A stretch of 18,740 nt of DNA from Promethearchaeota archaeon (GTDB taxonomy: Archaea; Asgardarchaeota; Lokiarchaeia; Sigyniarchaeales; SOKP01). Where the stretch lies: contig DXJM01000282.1 in NCBI GenBank assembly GCA_019057355.1, forward strand, positions 1-18,740, written 5' to 3'. Both the position numbers and the translations under genes were made by a program. The notes below the pieces were generated by a model. It was not told the DNA's origin and did no database searches. It worked only from the letters and a program-made list of their open reading frames with translations. Below are positions 1 through 8,547 of this stretch, piece after piece (position 1 is the first letter of the stretch; each line of letters starts with the position of its first letter).

Positions 1-24
1 CCTCATATTTAAATCTTTTCTATT

Positions 25-130
25 GAATGATCAATATGTGACATTCATTCGTTCTTTGATTTCCATTTTCCGTAATTTTATTCCAATTTTTTGTTAGGAT
101 CGATCATTCTTGATGATAATGACGATCAAT
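25..130. promoter_or_regulatory. Upstream region of the hdr operon with two imperfect inverted repeats
   Basis: This AT-rich leader precedes the first hdr gene. Two dyads are visible. One has GAATGATCA (25-33) facing TGACATTC (39-46). The other has GATCGATCATT (98-108) facing AATGACGATC (118-127). Each pairs along its length with a single-base bulge. The half-sites are related: GAATGATC at 25-32 is the exact reverse complement of GATCATTC at 102-109. This fits a dimeric regulator binding twice upstream of the operon, but that is inference. A TATA-like stretch TTTTTAATAAAATAT lies at 148-162. If it is the real TATA box, transcription would begin near the first ATG and favour the internal start of hdrC. 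Confidence 0.3.
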
Positions 131-175
131 AATATCTAATTCTTCCCTTTTTAATAAAATATGGGATGATTATTT

Positions 176-820
176 ATGGATTCTAGCATTTTATATCAAT
201 TTGATAGAGATATTCTTAAATATTATCATGATGAATATATTATTAGTCTGATGAAAAACAATTTGTCGAGTAATAAAAAAGTAAACTCAAATTTATACAA
301 AGATGTAAAAGAGGGAATCGTTATGAATGTTATAGATTTTAAATTTAGAAATGAAATAATCAAGCATAATGTCACTTTGAGTTATTGTTATCAATGTTCA
401 ACGTGTTCTGGGGGATGTCCAGTTGCTTTAATTACAGAGGGTAGGTATAATCCAAGAAAAATAATTGAGGAAGCGATTTTAGGATTTCAAGGAAGGTTGA
501 TTGATTCTAAAGACCAAAATATTTGGTTGTGTTCAACCTGTCAAAAATGTGTTGAGCTTTGTCCCCAAAAGGTTGAACTCACTCAGATATTTACCTTAAT
601 CAAGAATAAATGCTTTAATGCCGGTAAATGTCCGGAGGCTTTTTATTCTCAAGCACAAGCTATTTTAGAACATGGTGTTGCCATACCTTATTCAAGAGCT
701 ATTAATACAAGACGTGAAAAATTAGGGCTTCCTGATGTAAAAACAGCACCAACAGATGAAGTTAAAAAAATAATGCAAGTTACGAAATTTGATCAACTTG
801 CTTCAAGGGTGAGTGAGTAA
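176..820 (+). CDS. hdrC: Heterodisulfide reductase subunit C-like iron-sulfur protein (HdrC)
   Basis: HdrC is the small two-cluster ferredoxin-like subunit that passes electrons from HdrA to the disulfide site in HdrB. Two complete [4Fe-4S] motifs are present: C71-C74-C77-C81 (CYQCSTC..CP) and C119-C122-C125-C129 (CSTCQKC..CP). The order and spacing are those of HdrC, and HdrB follows directly. The start is uncertain. The ATG at 176 has GGATGAT five bases upstream and gives 214 residues, with a roughly 49-residue N-terminal extension of no recognisable family. The ATG at 323 (residue 50) has GAGGG seven bases upstream and begins just before the 'IDF.F...I' stretch that precedes the first cluster in methanogen HdrC, so it may be the true start (165 residues). 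The longer frame is listed. It is the first gene of the redox operon, two bases before hdrB. Function is secure as HdrC family; partner and substrate are inferred. Confidence 0.88.
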   Translation: MDSSILYQFDRDILKYYHDEYIISLMKNNLSSNKKVNSNLYKDVKEGIVMNVIDFKFRNEIIKHNVTLSYCYQCSTCSGGCPVALITEGRYNPRKIIEEAILGFQGRLIDSKDQNIWLCSTCQKCVELCPQKVELTQIFTLIKNKCFNAGKCPEAFYSQAQAILEHGVAIPYSRAINTRREKLGLPDVKTAPTDEVKKIMQVTKFDQLASRVSE

Positions 821-822
821 AA

Positions 823-1698
823 TTGAGCTATGACCTATTTTTAGGATGTGTTATCCCTGCCAGATTACCTTTTTTAGAGCTTTCTTCAAGAAAAATATTT
901 GAAAAACTTGGGATCAAATTGCATGATGTTGATGGCTTTAGTTGCTGTCCTGATCCAACAGGAGTTGAATTAATCGATCATAAAACCTGGTTAGCATTGG
1001 GTGCCAGAAATTTAAGTCTATGCAACAAAAATGGGGGACTAATATCATTTTGTTCAGGATGCGTGGAGACATTGAAGGGCGTCAACCATTCTATAAATAG
1101 TTCCAATAAAGTAAAGAATGAAGTGAATGATGTTTTACATACTATTGGAAAGTCGTATGATGGAAGTACACAAGTTACCCATTTTGCCCAAGTATTACAT
1201 GAAAACCTTGAAAAGGTCAAAGAAAACGTGGTAAAACCATTGGAGAATTTTAAAGTTGCTGTTCACTATGGATGTCATTATTTAAGACCAGCAGAAATCA
1301 TTGAATGGGATGACCCTTTTGAACCCAAGACTATTGATGAAATAGTAGAGGTTTTGGGTGCAGAATCAATGGATTATGATTTGAAGATAGAATGCTGTGG
1401 AAATCCTATTGATAAATCTGATAAAGATTTGTCCTTATTAATGATTGATAACAAGCTTAAAGCTATTCAAGAATCAGGAGCAAATAGCATTGTTTTAGTT
1501 TGTCCAGCTTGTTACCAGCAATTTGAGTTCAATCAGAGAGAACTTAATTTAAAAAATGATTCTAATTATGATTTTCCGGTCTTTTATTTGTCTGAATTGG
1601 TAGCTATCGCATTTGGTTTCAAACCAGAAGAATTAGGCTTTAACTTTCACAGGATAAAACCAAATAAATTATTTGAAAAAATACAATTTTTTGGCTGA
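823..1698 (+). CDS. hdrB: Heterodisulfide reductase subunit B (HdrB), two CCG domains
   Basis: HdrB carries the catalytic site for disulfide reduction, built in methanogens from two noncubane [4Fe-4S] clusters held by two CCG (cysteine-rich) domains. All ten expected cysteines are here: C9, C41, C42, C77, C80, then C151, C191, C192, C227, C230. The spacing is essentially that of methanogen HdrB, so both clusters should form. The start is TTG, supported by GGTGAG just upstream inside the end of hdrC and by the family-typical N-terminus (SYDLFLGC). Length (291) is normal. The physiological disulfide is unknown. In methanogens it is CoM-S-S-CoB, but nothing in this window makes either thiol. A 46-bp AT-rich gap follows, the largest inside the operon. 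Confidence 0.92.
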   Translation: MSYDLFLGCVIPARLPFLELSSRKIFEKLGIKLHDVDGFSCCPDPTGVELIDHKTWLALGARNLSLCNKNGGLISFCSGCVETLKGVNHSINSSNKVKNEVNDVLHTIGKSYDGSTQVTHFAQVLHENLEKVKENVVKPLENFKVAVHYGCHYLRPAEIIEWDDPFEPKTIDEIVEVLGAESMDYDLKIECCGNPIDKSDKDLSLLMIDNKLKAIQESGANSIVLVCPACYQQFEFNQRELNLKNDSNYDFPVFYLSELVAIAFGFKPEELGFNFHRIKPNKLFEKIQFFG

Positions 1699-1744
1699 TT
1701 GATTTTTTAAAATCTAATTAAAGAAAGAATAATATAGAAAAGTA

Positions 1745-3061
1745 GTGAATGATTTGGCAAACGAGTCCAAGAGTGTCTTGGTAATTGGAGGAGGGATCGC
1801 AGGTATCCAAGCAGCATTAGATTTGGCAGATATGGGTATTAATGTGGATATCGTCGAGAGAAAGCCATGTATTGGAGGAAGAATGGCTCAATTAGATAAA
1901 ACCTTTCCGACAAATGACTGTTCAATTTGCATTCTTGCTCCAAAACTATCAGAATGTTACAGGCATCCTAATATCAAGATACATTCAATTTCAGAAGTCC
2001 AGAAAGTAGAAGGCAAGGCGGGCAACTTTTCCGTAAATGTTTTAAAACACGCTCGTTATGTAAAAGAAGATGAGTGCATTAACTGCGGGATATGTGCTGA
2101 AAAATGTCCCATGCGTGTTGATGATGAATTTGATCGCCAATTAAGGAAGCGGAAAGCCATTTACATGTATTATCTACAAGGAGTTCCTGCCGTGATGACC
2201 ATTGATAAAGAAAAATGCTTGTACCTGACAAAAGATGCTTGTAGAATCTGTGAAAAAAGTTGTGAAAGAAATGCAATTGATTTTGACCAGCAAGATGAAA
2301 TTTTCTCGCTTGACAATGTTGGCTCAATTATAATAGCAGCAGGATACAATTTATTAGAGGATTTTGACAATAACGTGCTCAAAAATTATGGATACAAAAA
2401 ATATCGAAATGTCGTGACAGCCTTAGAGTTTGAACGCATGGAGTGTGCTTCTGGACCTCAAGAAGGTCATATTAAAAGATTTTCTGATGGAAAGTCCCCG
2501 AAAAAAATAGCTTTTTTGCAGTGCATAGGATCTCGAAATGATAGGAGCGAAAAATATTGCTCATCAATATGTTGCATGTATACCACCAAAGAAGCAATGA
2601 TTGCTTATGAGCATGATAATAGCTTAGAAACTTACATTTTTTATATAGATATGAGAGCTGGGGGAAAAGGATTTCAAACTTTTCTTGAAAAAGGAGCAAG
2701 GGAATATAATATCAAATATATAAAAAGTAAGGTCGCTCAAATTCAAATTGATGGTAATGAAAATCCAATTATAGTTTATGAGGATATAGATACCGGTAAA
2801 ATTAATAAACTTCAAGTTGACTTGGCCGTTTTAGCAACGTGTATTACTCCACCTCGAGGTATTCAGGATTTAGCGGGTCTCTTGGGTGTTGAATTAGATG
2901 AATATAATTTTATAAAAACAATTCCATTTAATCCTATTGAGACCAATAAAGATGGAATATTCACATGTGGATGCGTGCATGAACCCATGGATATACCTCG
3001 CTCTGTATCGGAAGCGAGTGGGGTCGCAGCAAGAGCGGCGGAAATAATAAGAAAAGGGTGA
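1745..3061 (+). CDS. hdrA: HdrA-type flavoprotein, short QmoA-like form with inserted ferredoxin domain
   Basis: This is an HdrA-family FAD protein. The dinucleotide-binding motif GGGIAG lies at residues 15-20. An FPTNDCSIC segment follows at 54-62, then an inserted two-cluster ferredoxin domain with C111-C114-C117-C121 and C158-C166-C169-C173. The second motif is the CX7CX2CX3C variant I recall from HdrA/QmoA. The conserved LQCIGSR...YCSSICC block (258-277) is present. At 438 residues it lacks both the N-terminal domain and the C-terminal ferredoxins of a full HdrA (about 650), so its plan matches QmoA. The missing parts are supplied by the next gene, and together they equal one 1004-residue protein encoded further downstream. 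The start is probably GTG 1745 with no clear Shine-Dalgarno; TTG 1754 is possible. Likely role: FAD-based electron branching or relay. Confidence 0.9.
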   Translation: MNDLANESKSVLVIGGGIAGIQAALDLADMGINVDIVERKPCIGGRMAQLDKTFPTNDCSICILAPKLSECYRHPNIKIHSISEVQKVEGKAGNFSVNVLKHARYVKEDECINCGICAEKCPMRVDDEFDRQLRKRKAIYMYYLQGVPAVMTIDKEKCLYLTKDACRICEKSCERNAIDFDQQDEIFSLDNVGSIIIAAGYNLLEDFDNNVLKNYGYKKYRNVVTALEFERMECASGPQEGHIKRFSDGKSPKKIAFLQCIGSRNDRSEKYCSSICCMYTTKEAMIAYEHDNSLETYIFYIDMRAGGKGFQTFLEKGAREYNIKYIKSKVAQIQIDGNENPIIVYEDIDTGKINKLQVDLAVLATCITPPRGIQDLAGLLGVELDEYNFIKTIPFNPIETNKDGIFTCGCVHEPMDIPRSVSEASGVAARAAEIIRKG

Positions 3062-3068
3062 GGTTAAT

Positions 3069-4760
3069 TTGTCAAAAAAAAGTGATGAGAACCCGAGAAT
3101 TGGCGTGTTTATTTGTCATTGTGGTTCTAATATAGGTGGATTGATAGATTGTAAGAAATTAGCAGAATATTCTGGGACTCTCCCTGAAGTTGTCTATAGC
3201 GAAGATAATGTCTATACTTGTTCAGAAACAGGTCTAAATGCCATTAAAAAAGCAATTAAAGATTATAATTTAAATCGAGTGGTTGTTGCCTCATGTACCC
3301 CTCGAACTCATGAACCTCTGTTCCGGGAGTGCATTGCCGAAGTGGGTCTGAACGAATATTTGTTTAATTTTGTAAATATTCGAGATCAATGTACGTGGGT
3401 CCACATGAAGGATGCCGAGGGAGCTTACAAAAAAGCTCGAGATTTAGTCAAGATGGGTGCTGCTAGAGCAGCCAAGCTCGAACCATTGGATAAGGTGAGC
3501 GTGCAAATCCAGCCCGTAGCATTAATTATTGGTGGAGGGGTTGCTGGAATGAGTGCTGCTCTTAACCTTAATAATCAAGGTTATGAAACCCACTTAATTG
3601 AAAAAGAAGATCAATTAGGAGGAAGACTCACATCGCTTCATACATTATTTCCAAGTAATATCGATGCCTCTGAATTATTAGCTAATTTTGTAAATAAAAT
3701 TCAACTAGCCAAAAATTTAACGATATACATTTCAGCAAAATTAAGAAAAATCGATGGTTTTGTGGGAAATTATAGCGTTGAAATTGATAAAGCGGGAGAA
3801 ATCATCAAATTAATGGTAGGTATTATAATTGTAGCAGTAGGAGCCAGTTTATTCATACCAAAGCACATGTTAGGGTATGATGGAAAAAAAAGGATTACGC
3901 AACAAGAGCTAGAGGTTATATTAAAAAATAATGATTTAAACACAAATAATATTGTAATGATTCAATGCGTGGGTGCAAGAAATGAGGAGAGATCATATTG
4001 TTCAAGCGTGTGCTGCATGACTGCCTTGAAAAATGCCATCTTCATTAGTAACAAAAATCCAGGTGCACATATAACGATATTATTTAGGGATCTATATACT
4101 CCTGGAACTAAATATGAAGCAATGTATAGAAAAGCAAGGGAATTAGGAATTCTTTTTATTCGTTACACTGAAAAAAAGGAGCTTAAAGTTGAAGAAAATG
4201 AAGTTAGAGTTTTTAATGAATATTTGGGAGAAGAAATCATCGTGCCTTATGACTTACTCGTGCTTTCAACGCCTTTAATAGCAAATGAAGACAATAAAGC
4301 TCTGGCTCGGTTATTAAAAGTCCCTTTGGAATCAAATGATTTCTTTTTAGAAGCTCACGTGAAACTACGTCCAAATGATTTTGCCACGGATGGAATTTTT
4401 ATTGGGGGTGCTGCAAAATGGCCAGTAGATATTACTGAAGCCATAACTCAAGGTTATGCTGCTGCATCCCGTGCAAGTACTATTCTCTCTCATGATGTGA
4501 TCGAAGTCGAAGGAACAACGTCTTATTTGCCTGAATGGAACAAAAATCTATGCAGTGGCTGTGAAGTTTGTATCAAGGTTTGCCCCTATAAAGCCATCAT
4601 TAAGAATGAACATGATGAAATTGAGATCATACAAGCGCTTTGTAAGGGGTGTGGAGTGTGTGGAGCTACTTGTTCCAAGCAGGCTATTGAGATAAAACAT
4701 TTTACCAATGAACAAATATTATCTGAAATATATGCTTGTGGAGGGAGGGACGTATATTGA
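3069..4760 (+). CDS. hdrA: HdrA-type flavoprotein with N-terminal HdrA domain and C-terminal dicluster ferredoxin
   Basis: This is the second half of the split HdrA pair. Residues 11-135 are the HdrA N-terminal domain (GVFICHCGSNIGG, then CTPRTHEPLF at 76-85). The FAD domain follows from GGGVAG at 155-160, with the MIQCVGAR...YCSSVCC block at 297-316. The C-terminus holds two ferredoxin motifs, C495-C498-C501-C505 and C525-C528-C531-C535. There is no inserted ferredoxin between the FAD segments, where the preceding 438-residue HdrA has one, so the two chains are complementary rather than redundant. The start is TTG 3069 with GTGAGGT just upstream, eight bases after the previous stop and in a different frame. 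The stop overlaps the next start (TTGA). Together with the following MvhD it resembles the HdrA-MvhD layout of QmoB. Confidence 0.9.
   Translation: MSKKSDENPRIGVFICHCGSNIGGLIDCKKLAEYSGTLPEVVYSEDNVYTCSETGLNAIKKAIKDYNLNRVVVASCTPRTHEPLFRECIAEVGLNEYLFNFVNIRDQCTWVHMKDAEGAYKKARDLVKMGAARAAKLEPLDKVSVQIQPVALIIGGGVAGMSAALNLNNQGYETHLIEKEDQLGGRLTSLHTLFPSNIDASELLANFVNKIQLAKNLTIYISAKLRKIDGFVGNYSVEIDKAGEIIKLMVGIIIVAVGASLFIPKHMLGYDGKKRITQQELEVILKNNDLNTNNIVMIQCVGARNEERSYCSSVCCMTALKNAIFISNKNPGAHITILFRDLYTPGTKYEAMYRKARELGILFIRYTEKKELKVEENEVRVFNEYLGEEIIVPYDLLVLSTPLIANEDNKALARLLKVPLESNDFFLEAHVKLRPNDFATDGIFIGGAAKWPVDITEAITQGYAAASRASTILSHDVIEVEGTTSYLPEWNKNLCSGCEVCIKVCPYKAIIKNEHDEIEIIQALCKGCGVCGATCSKQAIEIKHFTNEQILSEIYACGGRDVY
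4740..4749 (+). promoter_or_regulatory. Shine-Dalgarno sequence that sets the first mvhD start
   Basis: GGAGGGAGGG sits seven bases before the TTG at 4757. It lies inside the last codons of the upstream hdrA, so it selects TTG 4757 as the mvhD start and places it in a TTGA overlap with the hdrA stop. That arrangement fits translational coupling of the two proteins. Confidence 0.6.
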
Positions 4761-5518
4761 GTTTTGAACCAAGAATTTTAGGATTTTTATGCAATTGGTG
4801 TTCCTATGCGGGAGCGGATTTAGCAGGGGTAAGTAGGATCCAGTATCCTCCTAACATGAGAGTTATAAGGGTCATGTGTAGTGGAAGAGTGGATCCTCAA
4901 TTTATTTTTGAAGCCCTCCAACAGGGTCTTGATGGTGTTTATGTCATGGGTTGCCATATTGGCGACTGTCATTATTTAGAAGGCAATCATGAAGCCATTA
5001 AAAAATTCAACATGGTTATAAAATTTTTGAGTATTGTTAATTTGGAAAACAGAGTCAGGTTAGATTGGGTATCTGCTTCTGAAGGTGTTAGATTCAGCGA
5101 GTTAGTATCTGAATTTATTCAAGATATTAAAAATATTGGACCTTCACCACTTAGAAGGGATTGTCCAGATAAAAGATTAATGGAAAAATTAAAAGCAATA
5201 GAAAGAGCAGCAGCGAGCGATAGAATTAGAGCACTTGTGGGTAGAGAGAGAAAAATCACTGAACAAGAAAACGTTTACGGTGAAAAAGTCTCCCAAGAAA
5301 TATATGATGAGCTCCTTAACACGGCCATCCACGATGAGTACATCCGCTCGAGAATTTTAATTTTATTGGAGAAAGAACCAAAGTCTGTGAAAGATATAGC
5401 AGCAGAAATTGAAATAGATCCAAATAAAGTCTTGGAAAATATATTAGTATTAAAGGGACGAGCTCAAGTAGACATGAGTGAAATAGTAGATATTACACCT
5501 ATTTATGTAAGAACATAG
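4757..5518 (+). CDS. mvhD: MvhD/FlxD-like [2Fe-2S] subunit with C-terminal winged-helix extension
   Basis: MvhD (FlxD) is the small iron-sulfur protein that links HdrA to an electron-donating module such as hydrogenase, formate dehydrogenase or Flx. The family core spans residues 1-130, with FLCNWCSYAGADLAG and cysteines C12, C15, C41, C66 and C71. Residues 131-253 are an extension missing from the second copy downstream. It has a charged linker and then a segment (about 196-239) reading like a winged helix-turn-helix (SRILILLEKEPKSVKDIAAE, then a recognition-helix-like stretch). The tail could be a docking or structural domain rather than DNA-binding. The frame is also open from TTG 4736, but the strong Shine-Dalgarno favours 4757. 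It follows the split hdrA pair with an overlap, so it probably serves that HdrA. Confidence 0.88.
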   Translation: MSFEPRILGFLCNWCSYAGADLAGVSRIQYPPNMRVIRVMCSGRVDPQFIFEALQQGLDGVYVMGCHIGDCHYLEGNHEAIKKFNMVIKFLSIVNLENRVRLDWVSASEGVRFSELVSEFIQDIKNIGPSPLRRDCPDKRLMEKLKAIERAAASDRIRALVGRERKITEQENVYGEKVSQEIYDELLNTAIHDEYIRSRILILLEKEPKSVKDIAAEIEIDPNKVLENILVLKGRAQVDMSEIVDITPIYVRT

Positions 5519-5531
5519 GAGGAGTTAAAGG

Positions 5532-8500
5532 ATGAAAAAAGTTGGGTCAGTTCTAGTTGTTGGAGCCGGAATAGGTGGTTCTCAAGCGTCTTTAGATTTA
5601 GGAGATGCGGGATATAAGGTCTATCTTGTTGAATCAACAACAAGCATTGGTGGTGTCATGGCACAATTAGATAAGACATTTCCCACAAATGATTGTGCAA
5701 TGTGCATTGTTAGTCCTAAACTCGTCGAAACAGGTCGTCATCAAAATGTGGATTTATTCATTAATGTCGAGATTTTAGACGTTAAGGGCGAAGCAGGAAA
5801 CTTTACTGTTAAAATCTTAAAAAAAACTCTACATGTAAACGTGGATAAGTGTACAGGATGTGGTATTTGTGGCAGAGAATGTCCCGTAGAAGCAATTGAT
5901 ATTTTCAATGAAGGATTGGCAAGACATAGTGCAACATCAGTAAAATATCCTCAAGCAGTACCACTTGTTTATGCTATTAATAGAGATTATTGTATTGGTT
6001 GCGGAATTTGTTTAGGTGTCTGTAAAGCTAAAGCAGTCGAATATGGCATGGAAGATGAAATCATGGAAATCAACGTGGGAGCCATCATTTTAGCACCGGG
6101 ATTTGATGAATATATTCCACCCGAAGGAAATAAATATGGTTATGGAAAATTTAAAAATGTAGTCACGAGCATTGAGTTTGAACGTATTCTGAGTGCTAGT
6201 GGACCATATTCGGGAAAAATATTGCGTCCTTCGGATGGAGATGTTCCTGAAAAGGTTGCTTTTCTTCAATGTATTGGATCGCGTGATTATAGAGACGGTC
6301 AACCTTATTGTTCGTCGGTCTGTTGCATGTATACCACAAAAGAGGCCATAATTGCCAAGGAACACATGAATCTACTAAATCCAACGATTTTTAGCATGGA
6401 TATAAGAGCATATGGAAAGGATTTTGATAAATATATACACCGTGCACAGGAAGAATATGGCGTTCGTTATATAAGGAGCCGTATCTCGCACCTTGAAGAA
6501 GATCCTAAGACTCAAGATTTGATAGTGACTTATGAAGATGAGACGGGAATAATAGCTAAAGAAATGTATAATTTAGCAGTCCTTTCGGTAGGTCTAAATC
6601 CCCCTAATGATGCTGTATATTTGAGTGAAAAATTTGGAGTAGATTTGAATGAGTTTAACTTTGTCAGGACCGATATTTTTAATCCTGTACAGACCTCTCG
6701 AGCTGGAATTTTTGCGTGTGGTGCTTTTACATCTCCAAAAGATATTCCTGAAACAGTTACACAAGCTAGTGCCGCAGCAGGATGCGTTAATCAGCTTTTG
6801 CATGATCAAAGGGGCACATTAATCACTGAAAAATCACTTCCTCCAGAAATCTTTGTAGCAGGTCAACCACCAAGAATAGGAGCATTTATATGCCATTGTG
6901 GGATAAACATAGGAGGGTATGTTGATGTTCCTGAAGTTACAAGATATGCAGGCACTCTCCCTAATGTTGTGTTAGCGGATCGGAACTTATATACATGTTC
7001 TGCTGACACTCAGACAATAATAAAGGAAAAAATAAAGGAATATAACCTCAATCGCGTCATAGTTGCCTCGTGCACTCCTCGAACACATGAACCATTATTC
7101 CAAGAGACTATTAGAGAGGCAGGATTGAATCGATACTTGTTTCAAATGGCAAATATAAGAGATCAATGCTCTTGGGTTCACATGCATGAACCAGAAGAGG
7201 CAACCCGGAAAGCAAAGGACCTGATAAGAATGGCCGTGAATAGCGCGCGAGAAATCCAGCCTTTAGAGAGAATTAGATTGAGCGTCACTCCTAAAGTTCT
7301 TGTCATTGGAGGGGGGATAAGTGGAATGGTTGCAGCAAGAAATTTAGCATTCCAAGAATTTGAGACTTATTTAATTGAGAAAGGGAGCGTTCTTGGTGGT
7401 CATGCTCGTAATATTTATACTACTCTTGAAGGTGGAAATGTTCAAGAATATTTATCTAATTTAATAAATGAAATCAATTCAAACAAATTAATTCATGTTT
7501 ATACTCAAGCTAAAATTGAAAACATTGAAGGATATATCGGTAATTTTAAAACGTCCATAATTCATGGAGAAAAGAAGGAAAAAGTTAAATTCAAGCACGG
7601 AGTTGTAATTGTTGCTACAGGTGCTGATGAGTATGAACCAACGGAATTTTTATATGGGAAAGATGATCGAATTATTAAACAGTCTGAGTTTGAAAAACTC
7701 ATAAACACTACTGATGATATCAGGAAAAAAAAATCAGTTGTCATGATTCAATGTGTAGGTTCGAGAAATACAGAACATCCTTATTGTAGTAGGATGTGTT
7801 GTGCTGAAGCAATAAAAAATGCCATAAAGACAAAGGAATTGAATCCTGAAACGGAAGTCATCATATTATATAGAGATATTAGAACCTATGGTTTTAAAGA
7901 ATTATATTACAGAAAAGCCCGGGAAGCAGGAATCTTTTTCATTAGATTTGATGAGACAAAACCCCCAGAAGTCCGAGTGGAAAAAGATAACCTAAAAATT
8001 ATCGTTGAAAATCCAAAAATTGGAAAGATTTCGATTGATTCGGATATGATAGTGTTGAGTGTTGGAATAGTTGCCAATGGGGTAGAAAATGAGGAGATGG
8101 GTAAGATGTTGAAAGTTCCTTTAAATGAAGATAATTTTTATTTGGAAGCACACGTGAAATTACGCCCTGTTGAATTTGCAACAGAAGGAATATTTTTAGC
8201 AGGACTCTCTCATTGTCCAAAATCAATAGAAGATTCCATATCTCAAGCAAATGCTGCGGTTTCTAGAGCTTGCACGATACTCTCGAAAGATGAGATAGAA
8301 GCCGAAGGAAAGGTTGCATGTATAGATATCACGAGATGTAGTGGATGTGGCATGTGTGTTGAAAATTGCGCATATAATGCGATAGAACTCATACTAGATA
8401 GGAGATTTGGTTTAGTTGCTTCTATTAATCAGGTCTTGTGTAAAGGGTGCGGGGCTTGTTCAGGAAATTGTAGATGTTCAGCAATAGATATTTTAGGATT

Positions 8501-8546
8501 CACAGGAGAACAAATTTATGAAATGATAACAGGGAGGGTGGAATAA
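5532..8546 (+). CDS. hdrA: HdrA-HdrA fusion protein (two FAD modules, four ferredoxin motifs)
   Basis: Two HdrA halves sit in one 1004-residue chain. The N-terminal half (1-425) matches the short HdrA: GAGIGG at 11-16, ferredoxin C107-C110-C113-C117 and C154-C157-C160-C164, and LQCIGSR...YCSSVCC at 245-265. The C-terminal half (447-1004) matches the 563-residue HdrA: AFICHCG at 451-457, CTPRTHEPLF at 514-523, GGGISG at 593-598, MIQCVGSR...YCSRMCC at 738-757, and terminal ferredoxins C936-C939-C942-C946 and C970-C973-C976-C980. The second inserted cluster motif is a standard CX2C form here, versus CX7C in the split copy. The ATG start has AGGAGG upstream and lies 13 bases after mvhD. The predicted role is flavin-based electron bifurcation or relay with two FADs held as an intramolecular pseudo-dimer. 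That mechanism is inference; the domain content is directly visible. Confidence 0.92.
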   Translation: MKKVGSVLVVGAGIGGSQASLDLGDAGYKVYLVESTTSIGGVMAQLDKTFPTNDCAMCIVSPKLVETGRHQNVDLFINVEILDVKGEAGNFTVKILKKTLHVNVDKCTGCGICGRECPVEAIDIFNEGLARHSATSVKYPQAVPLVYAINRDYCIGCGICLGVCKAKAVEYGMEDEIMEINVGAIILAPGFDEYIPPEGNKYGYGKFKNVVTSIEFERILSASGPYSGKILRPSDGDVPEKVAFLQCIGSRDYRDGQPYCSSVCCMYTTKEAIIAKEHMNLLNPTIFSMDIRAYGKDFDKYIHRAQEEYGVRYIRSRISHLEEDPKTQDLIVTYEDETGIIAKEMYNLAVLSVGLNPPNDAVYLSEKFGVDLNEFNFVRTDIFNPVQTSRAGIFACGAFTSPKDIPETVTQASAAAGCVNQLLHDQRGTLITEKSLPPEIFVAGQPPRIGAFICHCGINIGGYVDVPEVTRYAGTLPNVVLADRNLYTCSADTQTIIKEKIKEYNLNRVIVASCTPRTHEPLFQETIREAGLNRYLFQMANIRDQCSWVHMHEPEEATRKAKDLIRMAVNSAREIQPLERIRLSVTPKVLVIGGGISGMVAARNLAFQEFETYLIEKGSVLGGHARNIYTTLEGGNVQEYLSNLINEINSNKLIHVYTQAKIENIEGYIGNFKTSIIHGEKKEKVKFKHGVVIVATGADEYEPTEFLYGKDDRIIKQSEFEKLINTTDDIRKKKSVVMIQCVGSRNTEHPYCSRMCCAEAIKNAIKTKELNPETEVIILYRDIRTYGFKELYYRKAREAGIFFIRFDETKPPEVRVEKDNLKIIVENPKIGKISIDSDMIVLSVGIVANGVENEEMGKMLKVPLNEDNFYLEAHVKLRPVEFATEGIFLAGLSHCPKSIEDSISQANAAVSRACTILSKDEIEAEGKVACIDITRCSGCGMCVENCAYNAIELILDRRFGLVASINQVLCKGCGACSGNCRCSAIDILGFTGEQIYEMITGRVE

Positions 8547-8547
8547 A

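Noticed and set aside
1699..1744. Internal promoter or terminator between hdrB and hdrA
   Set aside because: The gap is AT-rich with a GATTTTTTAAAATC near-palindrome but has no loop for a stable hairpin and no distinctive TATA box; too little to call.
3059..3071. Possibility that the hdrA stop/restart is a sequencing frameshift in a single fused gene
   Set aside because: The 438-residue frame ends naturally after a QmoA-like C-terminus, and the next gene has its own Shine-Dalgarno and start with a different linker. A true gene split is more likely, although read-level checking would settle it.
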